From contig JAQVYQ010000008.1 in the NCBI GenBank assembly GCA_028708575.1, forward strand, positions 2,652 through 43,523: a DNA stretch of 40,872 nucleotides. Reading direction: 5' to 3'. The position numbers and the translations under genes are program-made. Below, piece after piece: positions 26,283 to 34,328 of this stretch (position 1 is the first letter of the stretch; the number at the start of each line of letters is the position of its first letter). The notes under the pieces were generated by a model, which worked only from the letters and a program-made list of their open reading frames with translations, had not been told where the DNA came from and ran no database searches. Source of the DNA: Tissierellia bacterium (GTDB lineage Bacteria; Bacillota; Clostridia; Tissierellales; Tissierellaceae).

Positions 26283-26987
26283 ATGAAACTTATATTTATT
26301 AGTAAAAAGTTGTTAATTTCAATTTTAATAGTTTTGATTTTATTAATTGTATTTAGTATTTATTTAACTATCAATAATAGTAAAGAAGTATTTAATGAAG
26401 ATATTTATTATAAAGGTAATAGAGATGATAAAATAGTTGCTTTTATATGCAATGTAGACTGGGGTAATGAATATATTGATGATATGCTAAATATTTTTGA
26501 TGATAATGAAATTAATATTTCTTTTTTTCTAACTGGTAGATGGGCAAAAGATAATCTTGATCTAGTGAATAAGATTTATAGTTATAGCCATGAAATTGGA
26601 AATCATGGCTATAATCATGTAGACTATAGTAATTTATCATACGAAAAAAACAAAGAAGAAATATCAAGAGCAAACAAAGTAATTAAAGATATAATCGGAT
26701 TAAAACCTGTTTTTTTTGGGCCACCTTCAGGTGCATATAACGAAAATACCCTTAAAGCTGCTAAAGATTTAGATATGGCTGTTATAATGTGGAGTGTAGA
26801 TACAATCGATTGGAGAAATGATAGTACAAAAGAATTAATTGTAAAAAGAGTAATCGATAAAGTCCAGAACTCCTCTATTGTTTTAATGCATCCAACAGAA
26901 AATACTGTAAAAGCATTACCAGAAATAATAGAATATCTATTTAAAAATAATTATAAAATTGGTACAATAAGTGATGTAATAAAATAA
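26283..26987 (+). CDS. PdaB/YlxY-like polysaccharide deacetylase family protein
   Basis: 234 residues. An N-terminal membrane anchor (about residues 9-30) precedes a NodB-homology domain facing outward. His108 and His112 in EIGNHGYNH fit the metal-binding motif; FFGPPSGAY and VLMHPT match later motifs. The first motif reads CNVDWG (Asp59) instead of TFDDG, so the second, zinc-binding Asp is missing, as in several sporulation-associated members. The likely role is cell-wall or spore-cortex modification. Its place after pnp matches ylxY of Bacillus. The M16 peptidase usually next to it is absent. Confidence 0.82.
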   Translation: MKLIFISKKLLISILIVLILLIVFSIYLTINNSKEVFNEDIYYKGNRDDKIVAFICNVDWGNEYIDDMLNIFDDNEINISFFLTGRWAKDNLDLVNKIYSYSHEIGNHGYNHVDYSNLSYEKNKEEISRANKVIKDIIGLKPVFFGPPSGAYNENTLKAAKDLDMAVIMWSVDTIDWRNDSTKELIVKRVIDKVQNSSIVLMHPTENTVKALPEIIEYLFKNNYKIGTISDVIK

Positions 26988-27024
26988 TATTATGTAACAA
27001 ACATGTATATAAATTATTTACAAG

Positions 27025-27050
27025 CACTTATCTATACTAACAGATAAGTG
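27025..27050. repeat. Perfect inverted repeat, 9-bp arms
   Basis: CACTTATCT (27025-27033) and AGATAAGTG (27042-27050) flank an eight-base loop in the 154-nt gap between the deacetylase gene and dut. No T-tract follows, so it is either a poor terminator or an operator-like site. Confidence 0.6.
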
Positions 27051-27141
27051 ATGATTGCTGATGATTTAACTGATTACAAGATTATATAGGTTTGAATGAA
27101 ATTTAACTAATTGATAAAAAATTAAAGAAAGGATTACTACT

Positions 27142-27576
27142 ATGAAGAAAATTAAAATTAAATATCTAAGCGAAGAGATAGAAAAACTAAGATATATTGA
27201 TGGCAAAAGTGATTGGATAGATTTAAGAGCTGCTGAAGAGGTAAGTTTGAAAAAGGGTGAATTTAAACTTATATCTCTAGGTGTTGCTATGGAGTTACCT
27301 GAAGGATATGAAGCGCATATAGTTCCAAGAAGCAGTACTTTTAAAAACTTTGGTGTTATACAGACAAACCATTTTGGAATTATTGATGAATCATATTGTT
27401 CAAATGAAGATGTATGGATGTTCCCTGCTTTTGCCATTCGTGATACAGAAATACATATAAATGATAGGATATGCCAATTTAGAATAATGAAGCACCAACC
27501 TGTTATTGAATTTGAAGAAACAGACAACTTAGGAAATGAATCACGTGGCGGATTTGGAAGCACCGGAGTTCAATAA
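27142..27576 (+). CDS. dut: dUTP diphosphatase (trimeric dUTPase family)
   Basis: 144 residues. It hydrolyses dUTP to dUMP, keeping uracil out of DNA and supplying thymidylate synthesis. The five motifs are recognisable: WIDLRA (Asp27), [11 protein letters not shown] (62-71), GIIDESY (catalytic Asp82), RICQFRIM, and the C-terminal arm RGGFGSTG. Motif III continues as CSNEDVW rather than the common RGE-type ending, placing it in a divergent clostridial subgroup. The SD is AAAGGA. A terminator follows directly. Confidence 0.88.
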   Translation: MKKIKIKYLSEEIEKLRYIDGKSDWIDLRAAEEVSLKKGEFKLISLGVAMELPEGYEAHIVPRSSTFKNFGVIQTNHFGIIDESYCSNEDVWMFPAFAIRDTEIHINDRICQFRIMKHQPVIEFEETDNLGNESRGGFGSTGVQ

Positions 27577-27585
27577 TAAAATATA

Positions 27586-27625
27586 AAGAATAATCGATAA
27601 GATTTTTTGCGATTATTCTTTTTTT
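27586..27625 (+). terminator. Terminator after dut
   Basis: AAGAATAATCG (27586-27596) pairs with CGATTATTCTT (27610-27620) around a 13-base loop, followed by a run of T to 27625. Confidence 0.82.
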
Positions 27626-27655
27626 ATTACATGGAAATTTGCAATTATTTATCAG

Positions 27656-27676
27656 TAGTATATTCTTAATATACTA
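27656..27676. repeat. Perfect inverted repeat, 9-bp arms, upstream of ylmC
   Basis: TAGTATATT (27656-27664), CTT, then AATATACTA (27668-27676). It lies 54 nt upstream of the sporulation gene start. It may be an operator or part of a promoter; CATATATT at 27678-27685 resembles a sigma-E -10 element. Confidence 0.5.
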
Positions 27677-27729
27677 TCATATATTAAATACAAGGATTGT
27701 TAATTATATTGATAAAATGAGGTGACGAA

Positions 27730-27972
27730 ATGAAATTAAGTGAATTAGGTGAAAAAGAAGTAGTCAATTTAAATAATGGTGGTAGATTAGGTATATTAGC
27801 TGATTCTGATTTAGTAATTGATGAAGGATCTGGAAAAATCATAAGTATATTAGTTCCAGATAGAAGACTGTCATTAAGAATATTTGGGGTGGAAAAGGAT
27901 TCAATGGATATACCATGGGAATCAATTAGAAAAATAGGCTATGATATGATAATTGTTGAATTAGATTATTGA
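27730..27972 (+). CDS. YlmC/YmxH family sporulation protein
   Basis: 80 residues with a PRC-barrel-like fold. The pattern LSELGEKEVVNLNNGGRLG...DSDLVIDEGSGKI...IPWESIRKIGYDMIIVEL is characteristic of the family annotated from Bacillus ylmC/ymxH. The molecular function is unknown; members are tied to sporulation by expression and by occurrence in spore-formers. The SD is GAGGTGA. It has its own terminator, and upstream lies the inverted repeat at 27656, so it is probably monocistronic. Confidence 0.85.
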   Translation: MKLSELGEKEVVNLNNGGRLGILADSDLVIDEGSGKIISILVPDRRLSLRIFGVEKDSMDIPWESIRKIGYDMIIVELDY

Positions 27973-27976
27973 TAAA

Positions 27977-28002
27977 AACATAATCCTCTGATTATGTTTT
28001 TT
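27977..28002 (+). terminator. Terminator after the YlmC/YmxH gene
   Basis: AACATAATC (27977-27985) pairs with GATTATGTT (27990-27998) around CTCT, followed by six T residues. Confidence 0.87.
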
Positions 28003-28070
28003 CATTTGTAGCATAATTTTTTAAATACAGCAAAAGCTAATAATGAAAAACAACTAGGAGGAATTAGGAA

Positions 28071-28790
28071 ATGATGAAAAATAATTCTAAAAATAACACT
28101 AAAGAGCAAAATCAAGATAATGATAATGATAATATTAATAATGATAATATTAAAGATTTTGGTATTCCAAACAACACTTTAAATAAAAACAATATTCAAT
28201 TCATATCTCTCATAGGTGAAATCGAAGGACATTTTGTGGCAGCTTCTGAAAAAAAAGCTACAAAATACGAACATATCATACCTATCTTAATAAATTGTCA
28301 ACAAGATCCCTCAATCGAAGGCGTATTCATAATTTTAAATACTATGGGTGGTGATGTAGAAGCAGGACTAGCTTTATCAGAATTGATACATGGAATAAAC
28401 AAACCCAAAGTATCATTAGTTCTAGGAGGTGGTCACAGCATAGGAGTTCCGTTAGCTACATCAACTGATTTTTCAGTCATAGTTCCTTCTGCAACTATGA
28501 CTATACATCCATTAAGAACGACAGGATTAGTAATAAGTGGACCTCAAACTTTCAAGTATTTTCAAAAAATGCAGCAGAGAATTAATGAATTTATATTAAG
28601 AACTTCAAATATAGAAGAAAAGATTCTAGTAGATTTAATGTATGCAAATGATCAATTAGCCAATGATATAGGTACAATTCTGGTGGGACATGAAGCTGTT
28701 AAATATGGCATAATTGACTCAGTAGGAGATTTCTCATTCGCCTTATCCAAACTCAAGGAGATGATAAAAACAAATAATGAAAAACAATAA
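28071..28790 (+). CDS. tepA: TepA (YmfB), ClpP-class serine peptidase
   Basis: 239 residues. A disordered Asn/Asp/Lys-rich N-terminus (about 1-45) precedes a ClpP-like core. The nucleophile is Ser123 in GGHSIG and the histidine is His146 in TIHPLRTTGLV; LNTMGGDVEAGLALSEL is the substrate-strand region. TepA is called translocation-enhancing protein and is thought to degrade signal peptides or similar products in the cytoplasm, without a Clp ATPase. The SD is AGGAGG; ATG occurs twice in a row (28071, 28074). In Bacillus it also lies just before ftsK/spoIIIE. Confidence 0.92.
   Translation: MMKNNSKNNTKEQNQDNDNDNINNDNIKDFGIPNNTLNKNNIQFISLIGEIEGHFVAASEKKATKYEHIIPILINCQQDPSIEGVFIILNTMGGDVEAGLALSELIHGINKPKVSLVLGGGHSIGVPLATSTDFSVIVPSATMTIHPLRTTGLVISGPQTFKYFQKMQQRINEFILRTSNIEEKILVDLMYANDQLANDIGTILVGHEAVKYGIIDSVGDFSFALSKLKEMIKTNNEKQ
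28116..28153 (+). repeat. GATAAT short tandem repeat inside tepA
   Basis: Three consecutive GATAAT units (28116-28133), then related ATTAAT/GATAAT units, encode the Asp-Asn-rich stretch. The six-base unit keeps the frame when copy number changes. Confidence 0.7.
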
Positions 28791-28794
28791 TATC

Positions 28795-28805
28795 TATGCT
28801 ATAAT
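28795..28805 (+). promoter_or_regulatory. Possible extended -10 promoter before ftsK
   Basis: TATAAT at 28800-28805 preceded by TGC. No good -35 element exists (ATGAAA at about the right distance), and it overlaps the tepA tail region, so it is uncertain. Confidence 0.35.
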
Positions 28806-28866
28806 ACAGATGTAGCCAATAAAGGGGGATTTTGCAAATCTATAAAGCAAGTAGAGGTGTATCTCA

Positions 28867-31107
28867 TTGAATAAAAAGACAAATAAAACAAGTAAAAAAA
28901 CTAAAAAAGATAATAAAAGTGCATTGAATCATGATATACTTGGCATGGTTTTATTAGCATTTGGACTAATTGTGTTATTTAGTTTATTTAGCACTAAGAT
29001 GGGGTTAGTTGGCCAAATAATTAATGGAACTTCTTTTTCATTAATGGGATTTGGTGGTTACTTTTTGCCTTTGCTTATCTTTGGAATAGGCATAATTTTT
29101 ATATTAGATAGATTCCAAGGAGCTGAATTTAAAGCAATTATTTCTCTATTAATAATTTTTATTAGTTATTTAATTATTGCAGATGGCATTAATACCATTG
29201 ATGGGAATCTTATCAATAGAATCAGAAATGGTGTTTTATTATCGGAACTAAACAAAGGTGGAGGCGTAATTGGTAGTCTTTTTGGATTCTTCTTTTATAA
29301 ATTATTTGGTTCCATCGGAACATATATAGTTTTATCATTCTTAATCATTATTAGTGCTATGATGTTATTGAATGTTTCTGTTAAAGAAATTATTATTAAG
29401 TTCGCTAGTTTCAGCTCTATAATATCAAACAAAGGTAAGGTGAAAAACAGCAGTACAAGAAAAACAGTAAATAAAGATTCTATTTCCCTTAAAGAACTAG
29501 TAGAAGTAAGCACCGATAAGCAAAAATTTGATTCAAATATAGAAATAAATGATTATTCATCTAACGCAATTATAGAAACTACTAAAGAACAACCAAAAAT
29601 TAGACTAAATAATCATCAAGTTAAAGAAGGAGCAACCAGTATTGAATCTGAAATAAAAGAAAAGCAAAATAAGTTAATAAATGTTGATTATAAACTACCG
29701 CCTTTAAATCTCCTTAAATCACAATCTCATAAACAAAATAGCAATGATAAGAAAGAAATTTTAAATAATGCTAAGATAATCGAAGAAACTATGGAGAACT
29801 TTGGTATTGAAGCTACGATATCAAATATAAATAAAGGACCTACAATAACTTGCTACGAATTATCACCAGCACCAGGGATTAAATTAAGTAGAATTGTGTC
29901 TCTTGCTGACAATATTGCCTTAAATTTAGCAACTTCAGATATTAGAATAGAAGCTCCTATACCAGGTAAAGCTGCAGTAGGAATTGAAGTTCCAAATAAA
30001 ACAAAAGATAATGTGTTACTTAAGGAAATAATAATATCAGAGGAATTTATTAAAATAGATTCCAATATTCCATTAGCGCTTGGGAAAGATGTTTCTGGTA
30101 AACCTATAATTTCTACTATAGATAAAATGCCCCACTTATTAATAGCTGGTGCAACTGGATCTGGTAAAAGCGTTTGTATAAATACAATTATTATGAGCAT
30201 TTTATACAAATCATCTCCAGATAATGTGAAATTAATGTTAATAGATCCTAAGGTTGTAGAACTAAGTATCTATAACGGAATACCACATCTTTTAATTCCA
30301 GTAGTTACAGATCCAAAAAAGGCTGCATATGCATTAAATTGGGCTGTTAATGAAATGGAACGAAGGTATAAATTATTTGCACAAAATAGTGTAAGAGATA
30401 TAAACTCCTATAATTCGAAAATTCGTGATAAACAAGAAGAGAAGTTACCACAAATAGTCATTATCATAGATGAATTAGCAGATCTAATGATGGTAGCTGC
30501 TCAAGAAATAGAAGATTACATTTGTAGATTAGCTCAAATGGCTAGAGCTTCGGGAATGTACCTAATTGTGGCTACACAGAGACCTTCAGTTGATGTAATT
30601 ACTGGAACTATAAAAGCTAATGTCCCTTCTAGAATTTCATTTTCTGTGTCTTCGCAAGTGGATTCTAGAACAATCCTAGATATGTCTGGTGCAGAGAAAC
30701 TATTGGGAAAAGGCGATATGTTATTTTATCCTTCTTTTTATTCTAAACCAGTAAGAATTCAAGGTGCTTTTATTAGTGAAGAAGAAGTTGAAAATGTAGT
30801 AGCTTTTTTGAAAGAAAAAAATGAAACAAATTATGATGAAGAAATAATAGAAAACATCCAAAATTCTAAAGAGATTGACTACAAAGATAGTGATGAATTA
30901 CTTCCAAATGCGATAAAACTTGTTGTTGACGAGGGACAAGCTTCTATTTCCTTAATACAAAGGAAACTAAGAGTCGGTTATGCAAGAGCCGCTAGAATTG
31001 TAGATGATATGGAAGAAAGAGGTATAGTAGGTGGCTATGAAGGTAGTAAACCAAGAAAAGTCTTAATAACACAAGAGGAATTAGAAAATTTAAACGACGA
31101 AGTTTAA
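28867..31107 (+). CDS. ftsK: FtsK/SpoIIIE family DNA translocase
   Basis: 746 residues. Four membrane helices occupy about residues 20-175, followed by a low-complexity linker and the motor domain. Walker A is GATGSGKS at 428-435, Walker B IVIIIDELADLMM near 540, and the C-terminal gamma winged helix contains LRVGYARAARIVDDME. It pumps chromosomal DNA across the division or sporulation septum. It has a TTG start with AGAGGTG upstream. One paralogue per clostridial genome often serves both FtsK and SpoIIIE roles, so the name is a family call. Confidence 0.95.
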   Translation: MNKKTNKTSKKTKKDNKSALNHDILGMVLLAFGLIVLFSLFSTKMGLVGQIINGTSFSLMGFGGYFLPLLIFGIGIIFILDRFQGAEFKAIISLLIIFISYLIIADGINTIDGNLINRIRNGVLLSELNKGGGVIGSLFGFFFYKLFGSIGTYIVLSFLIIISAMMLLNVSVKEIIIKFASFSSIISNKGKVKNSSTRKTVNKDSISLKELVEVSTDKQKFDSNIEINDYSSNAIIETTKEQPKIRLNNHQVKEGATSIESEIKEKQNKLINVDYKLPPLNLLKSQSHKQNSNDKKEILNNAKIIEETMENFGIEATISNINKGPTITCYELSPAPGIKLSRIVSLADNIALNLATSDIRIEAPIPGKAAVGIEVPNKTKDNVLLKEIIISEEFIKIDSNIPLALGKDVSGKPIISTIDKMPHLLIAGATGSGKSVCINTIIMSILYKSSPDNVKLMLIDPKVVELSIYNGIPHLLIPVVTDPKKAAYALNWAVNEMERRYKLFAQNSVRDINSYNSKIRDKQEEKLPQIVIIIDELADLMMVAAQEIEDYICRLAQMARASGMYLIVATQRPSVDVITGTIKANVPSRISFSVSSQVDSRTILDMSGAEKLLGKGDMLFYPSFYSKPVRIQGAFISEEEVENVVAFLKEKNETNYDEEIIENIQNSKEIDYKDSDELLPNAIKLVVDEGQASISLIQRKLRVGYARAARIVDDMEERGIVGGYEGSKPRKVLITQEELENLNDEV

Positions 31108-31125
31108 TATACGAGGAGAAAATTA

Positions 31126-32466
31126 ATGAATAAAAGAAGTGTATATATAGTTACATTAGGATGTTCTAAAAATGAACTTGATTCAGAATTAATGTTAAGC
31201 ATATTAGATCAAAACAATTATATTATTGCAAAAGAGTTGGAAGAAGCTAATATTATAATTATAAATACCTGCGGTTTTATAGAATCAGCAAAAGAAGAAT
31301 CTATAGAAACAATATGGGAAATGACTGAATATAAAGAAAAAGGTCAGTGCGAATATTTACTTTTAGCAGGTTGTTTAGCTCAAAGATATTCCAAAGAGCT
31401 TATGGATGAAATAGAAGATATTGATGCAATTATTGGAACTGGAAATATAAAAAATATTAATGAAACAATAAAGGAACTTGATCATAACAAAAATAAGATA
31501 ATCAAAGTTGATAATATAGATGATTTTTATCCAGAAAATGTAAAGAGGATTAATTTCAACGCTTCAGCATATGTAAGAATATCGGAAGGATGCAATAATC
31601 ATTGTACATATTGCATAATACCTAAATTACGAGGAAAGCACAGAAGCAGAAAAATGGAAGACATAATAAATGAAGTGGAATTACTCACAAAAAATGGAGT
31701 AAAAGAGATTGTACTCATAGCACAAAACACTTCAGATTATGGCATTGATTTATATGGAGAATACTCATTATACAAACTTTTGGATAAACTAAATGATATT
31801 GATGGTATTCAATGGATAAGGATTTTATATCTCTATCCAGATAATTTTAGTGATAAATTAATCAAGTCTATTAAGAATAATGATAAAATAGTTAAATATG
31901 TTGATATTCCACTACAACATATAAGTAATAATATATTAAAAAAAATGAATAGAAAAACTACTAAGAGTGACATTATAGATCTAATAGATAATTTAAGACG
32001 AGAAATACCAAATATAGTAATTAGAACCACATTCATCGTTGGCTTCCCTGGTGAAACAGAGAATGATTTTAACGATTTATATACTTTTATTAGAGAAGCT
32101 AAATTTGATAGATTAGGAGTTTTTACTTATTCTCAAGAGGAAGATACTCCTGCATACAATATGACTAATCAAATAGATGAAAATATAAAAGAAGAACGAA
32201 GAGATAAAATTATGGAACTACAAAAATGTATTTCAGAAGACATAATGATGTCAAAAGTAGGAAATATTTATGATGTACTTATTGAGGAATATTCTGGAGA
32301 TAACATTTATGTTGGTCGATCATATATGGATAGTCCAGAAATAGATGGAGTAGTTTATGTAAATACTAAGAACACAATAGATATTGATGAATTTGTAAAA
32401 GTAAAAGTATCTGAGTATCTAGAATATGATCTAATTGGAGTGTTGGTAGATGAATCTAGCAAATAA
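31126..32466 (+). CDS. rimO: RimO, S12 methylthiotransferase
   Basis: 446 residues. A radical-SAM enzyme adding a methylthio group to the conserved Asp of ribosomal protein S12. The N-terminal MTTase domain has its three cluster cysteines, starting with Cys13 (LGCSKNELDSE), then NTCGF and LAGCLAQR. The radical-SAM triad is Cys156, Cys160 and Cys163 in CNNHCTYC. A TRAM domain ends the protein. LGCSKN rather than the MiaB-type LGCQ favours RimO. The SD is GAGGAG. It overlaps pgsA by 17 bases. Confidence 0.94.
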   Translation: MNKRSVYIVTLGCSKNELDSELMLSILDQNNYIIAKELEEANIIIINTCGFIESAKEESIETIWEMTEYKEKGQCEYLLLAGCLAQRYSKELMDEIEDIDAIIGTGNIKNINETIKELDHNKNKIIKVDNIDDFYPENVKRINFNASAYVRISEGCNNHCTYCIIPKLRGKHRSRKMEDIINEVELLTKNGVKEIVLIAQNTSDYGIDLYGEYSLYKLLDKLNDIDGIQWIRILYLYPDNFSDKLIKSIKNNDKIVKYVDIPLQHISNNILKKMNRKTTKSDIIDLIDNLRREIPNIVIRTTFIVGFPGETENDFNDLYTFIREAKFDRLGVFTYSQEEDTPAYNMTNQIDENIKEERRDKIMELQKCISEDIMMSKVGNIYDVLIEEYSGDNIYVGRSYMDSPEIDGVVYVNTKNTIDIDEFVKVKVSEYLEYDLIGVLVDESSK

Positions 32467-32995
32467 AATAACCGTATTTAGAGTAATTTTAGTGCCTGTA
32501 TTTTTATTAGTTTTATATTCTAATATAACTTATAGCACATATATTGCTACAGCTATTTTTGTATTTGCAGCTTTAACAGATACCCTTGATGGACATATTG
32601 CACGAAGCAGAAATCTTGTAACTAATTTTGGCAAGTTTTTCGACCCCTTAGCTGATAAAATATTAGTTTCTGCTGCCCTAATTTACTTGGTAGAGATTAG
32701 AAAAATTCCTGCATGGATTGTAATACTAATAATTGCTAGAGAATTTAGTATAACAGGTTTCAGAATTATAGCTGCTTCTGAGGGTATAACTATTGCAGCC
32801 AGTCCACTTGGAAAATTTAAAACAATCACACAATTAATAGCTATTCCATTACTATTATTAGATAATTGGCCATTTCATAAATTAAATATCCCTTTAGATA
32901 TGATTCTACTTTATATAGCTTTATTTTTTACTCTATTCTCTGGTATAGATTATATATATAGAAATAAAAAAGTCCTTAATTTAGATGATATTTAA
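32450..32995 (+). CDS. pgsA: CDP-diacylglycerol-glycerol-3-phosphate phosphatidyltransferase
   Basis: 181 residues with about four to five membrane helices. The CDP-alcohol phosphotransferase signature DG-x2-AR-x8-G-x3-D-x3-D is complete in DTLDGHIARSRN...GKFFDPLADK (near residues 44-68). It makes phosphatidylglycerophosphate from CDP-diacylglycerol, the product of CdsA in this same window. The start lies within the rimO end. The order rimO-pgsA-cinA-recA is conserved in clostridia. Confidence 0.95.
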   Translation: MNLANKITVFRVILVPVFLLVLYSNITYSTYIATAIFVFAALTDTLDGHIARSRNLVTNFGKFFDPLADKILVSAALIYLVEIRKIPAWIVILIIAREFSITGFRIIAASEGITIAASPLGKFKTITQLIAIPLLLLDNWPFHKLNIPLDMILLYIALFFTLFSGIDYIYRNKKVLNLDDI

Positions 32996-33009
32996 TTGGA
33001 GATGAATTT

Positions 33010-34230
33010 ATGAAAGCAGAAGTTATCACAACCGGAACAGAAATTATGATAGGTAGCATATTAAACACAAATTCTAAATATCTGTCTAGTAAATTAACTG
33101 AACTAGGTATCGAGTCATGCTATCATACTTCAGTAGATGATAATGTAGAAAGATTGACTAGTGTCTTTGAAATTGCGCTTAATAGAGCAGATATAATTAT
33201 TACAACTGGTGGTTTAGGACCAACTGATGATGATTTAACAAAAGAGACAATAACAAAGGCTTTAGGTTTAGAATTAGAAATAGACATTAATCTAGAAGAT
33301 GAATTACCTCATTGTTTGGCAAATATGCATAATACTATGACTAACAATAATGAAAAACAAGCACTGAATCCAGCTGGTTCAAAATTGATTAGAAATGATA
33401 TTGGTACTGCTCCAGGAATATTAATTGATATTAATAATAAGAAATTGATAATGTTGCCAGGACCACCAAATGAAATGATTCCTATGTTTGAAAATTATGT
33501 TATGCCAATTCTAAGAACGAATAATAATATTGTAATTAAATCTATCAATACTATTGGAATTGGTGAATCGTCTCTAGAAGTAGAACTAAGAAACTTAAAT
33601 ATATATGAAGAAGGCTTTAATATTTCTACTTATGCAAACAATGGAACTGTTGAGATCAAAGTAATTGGAAGAGGCAATGACAAAGATATTTTAACCAAAA
33701 AAATGAATGAAAAGATTAAAATTATAACAAATAACTTAAACCAGTATATTTATGGTTTTGAAAATAAATATTTAGCTGAGATAGTGGTAGATCTATTAAA
33801 AGAAAAGAATCTGCAACTATCTTTATGCGAATCATGTACAGGAGGTTTAATATCAAACAGTATCACTAGAATACCTGGATCATCAGCAGTATTTGATAGA
33901 TCTATTGTAACATATAGTAATAATGCAAAAATTGATGAATTAGGCGTTAGTTCTGAGACCTTAGAAAAGTATGGAGCTGTAAGTGAAGAAACTGCTTACG
34001 AAATGGCTAAAGGCATTCTAAATAAGACTACATCAGATATTGTTCTATCAGTTACAGGAATAGCAGGACCTGGTGGCGGATCTAAGGAAAAACCTGTAGG
34101 ATTAGTTTATTTATGTGTTATGAATAAGAAAAATCATAAGATTATTAAGAATATATTTTCAGGAGAAAGATTAACAATTCAGGAAAAGGCTGCTATGAGA
34201 GCTTTATACGAAATAAAGCAATTTGTATAA
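33010..34230 (+). CDS. cinA: CinA, competence/damage-inducible protein (NMN amidohydrolase family)
   Basis: 406 residues. The N-terminal MoCF-binding-like domain has TGTEIMIG at the start and TTGGLGPTDDDLT near 65, with a pyrophosphatase-type site. The C-terminal PncC-like domain contains LCESCTGGLISN near residue 272, VTYSNNAK and VTGIAGPGGGSKEKPVGLV. It acts on NMN and ADP-ribose in pyridine nucleotide salvage. Its link to competence comes from co-transcription with recA in streptococci; here recA has its own promoter 8 nt downstream. Confidence 0.94.
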   Translation: MKAEVITTGTEIMIGSILNTNSKYLSSKLTELGIESCYHTSVDDNVERLTSVFEIALNRADIIITTGGLGPTDDDLTKETITKALGLELEIDINLEDELPHCLANMHNTMTNNNEKQALNPAGSKLIRNDIGTAPGILIDINNKKLIMLPGPPNEMIPMFENYVMPILRTNNNIVIKSINTIGIGESSLEVELRNLNIYEEGFNISTYANNGTVEIKVIGRGNDKDILTKKMNEKIKIITNNLNQYIYGFENKYLAEIVVDLLKEKNLQLSLCESCTGGLISNSITRIPGSSAVFDRSIVTYSNNAKIDELGVSSETLEKYGAVSEETAYEMAKGILNKTTSDIVLSVTGIAGPGGGSKEKPVGLVYLCVMNKKNHKIIKNIFSGERLTIQEKAAMRALYEIKQFV

Positions 34231-34238
34231 TTTTATAA

Positions 34239-34267
34239 TTGACTTATTGCTTACACTAATGTAATAT
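34239..34267 (+). promoter_or_regulatory. recA promoter
   Basis: TTGACT (34239-34244), a 17-nt spacer and TAATAT (34262-34267), immediately after cinA. A LexA-type operator begins eight bases after the -10 element, where it would block polymerase. Confidence 0.75.
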
Positions 34268-34274
34268 AAATATA

Positions 34275-34288
34275 GGAACTAATGTTCG
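34275..34288. promoter_or_regulatory. LexA (SOS) operator of recA
   Basis: GGAACTAATGTTCG contains a perfect GAAC-N4-GTTC dyad, the core of the Gram-positive SOS box (consensus close to CGAACRNRYGTTYG). It lies just downstream of the recA -10 element. lexA itself is not in the window. Confidence 0.8.
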
Positions 34289-34297
34289 AATAAATCG

Positions 34298-34328
34298 AAA
34301 GGGGTGATTCCAGTTTAACTGGAAAACT
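34298..34328 (+). promoter_or_regulatory. Unusual recA ribosome-binding site with an intervening hairpin
   Basis: The only SD-like sequence is AAAGGGGTGAT at 34298-34308, ending about 20 nt before the ATG. The interval holds TTCCAGT (34308-34314), TTA, ACTGGAA (34318-34324), a perfect seven-pair stem. Folding it leaves AACT before the ATG and restores normal spacing. An in-frame TGA at 34305 excludes an earlier start. Confidence 0.7.
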
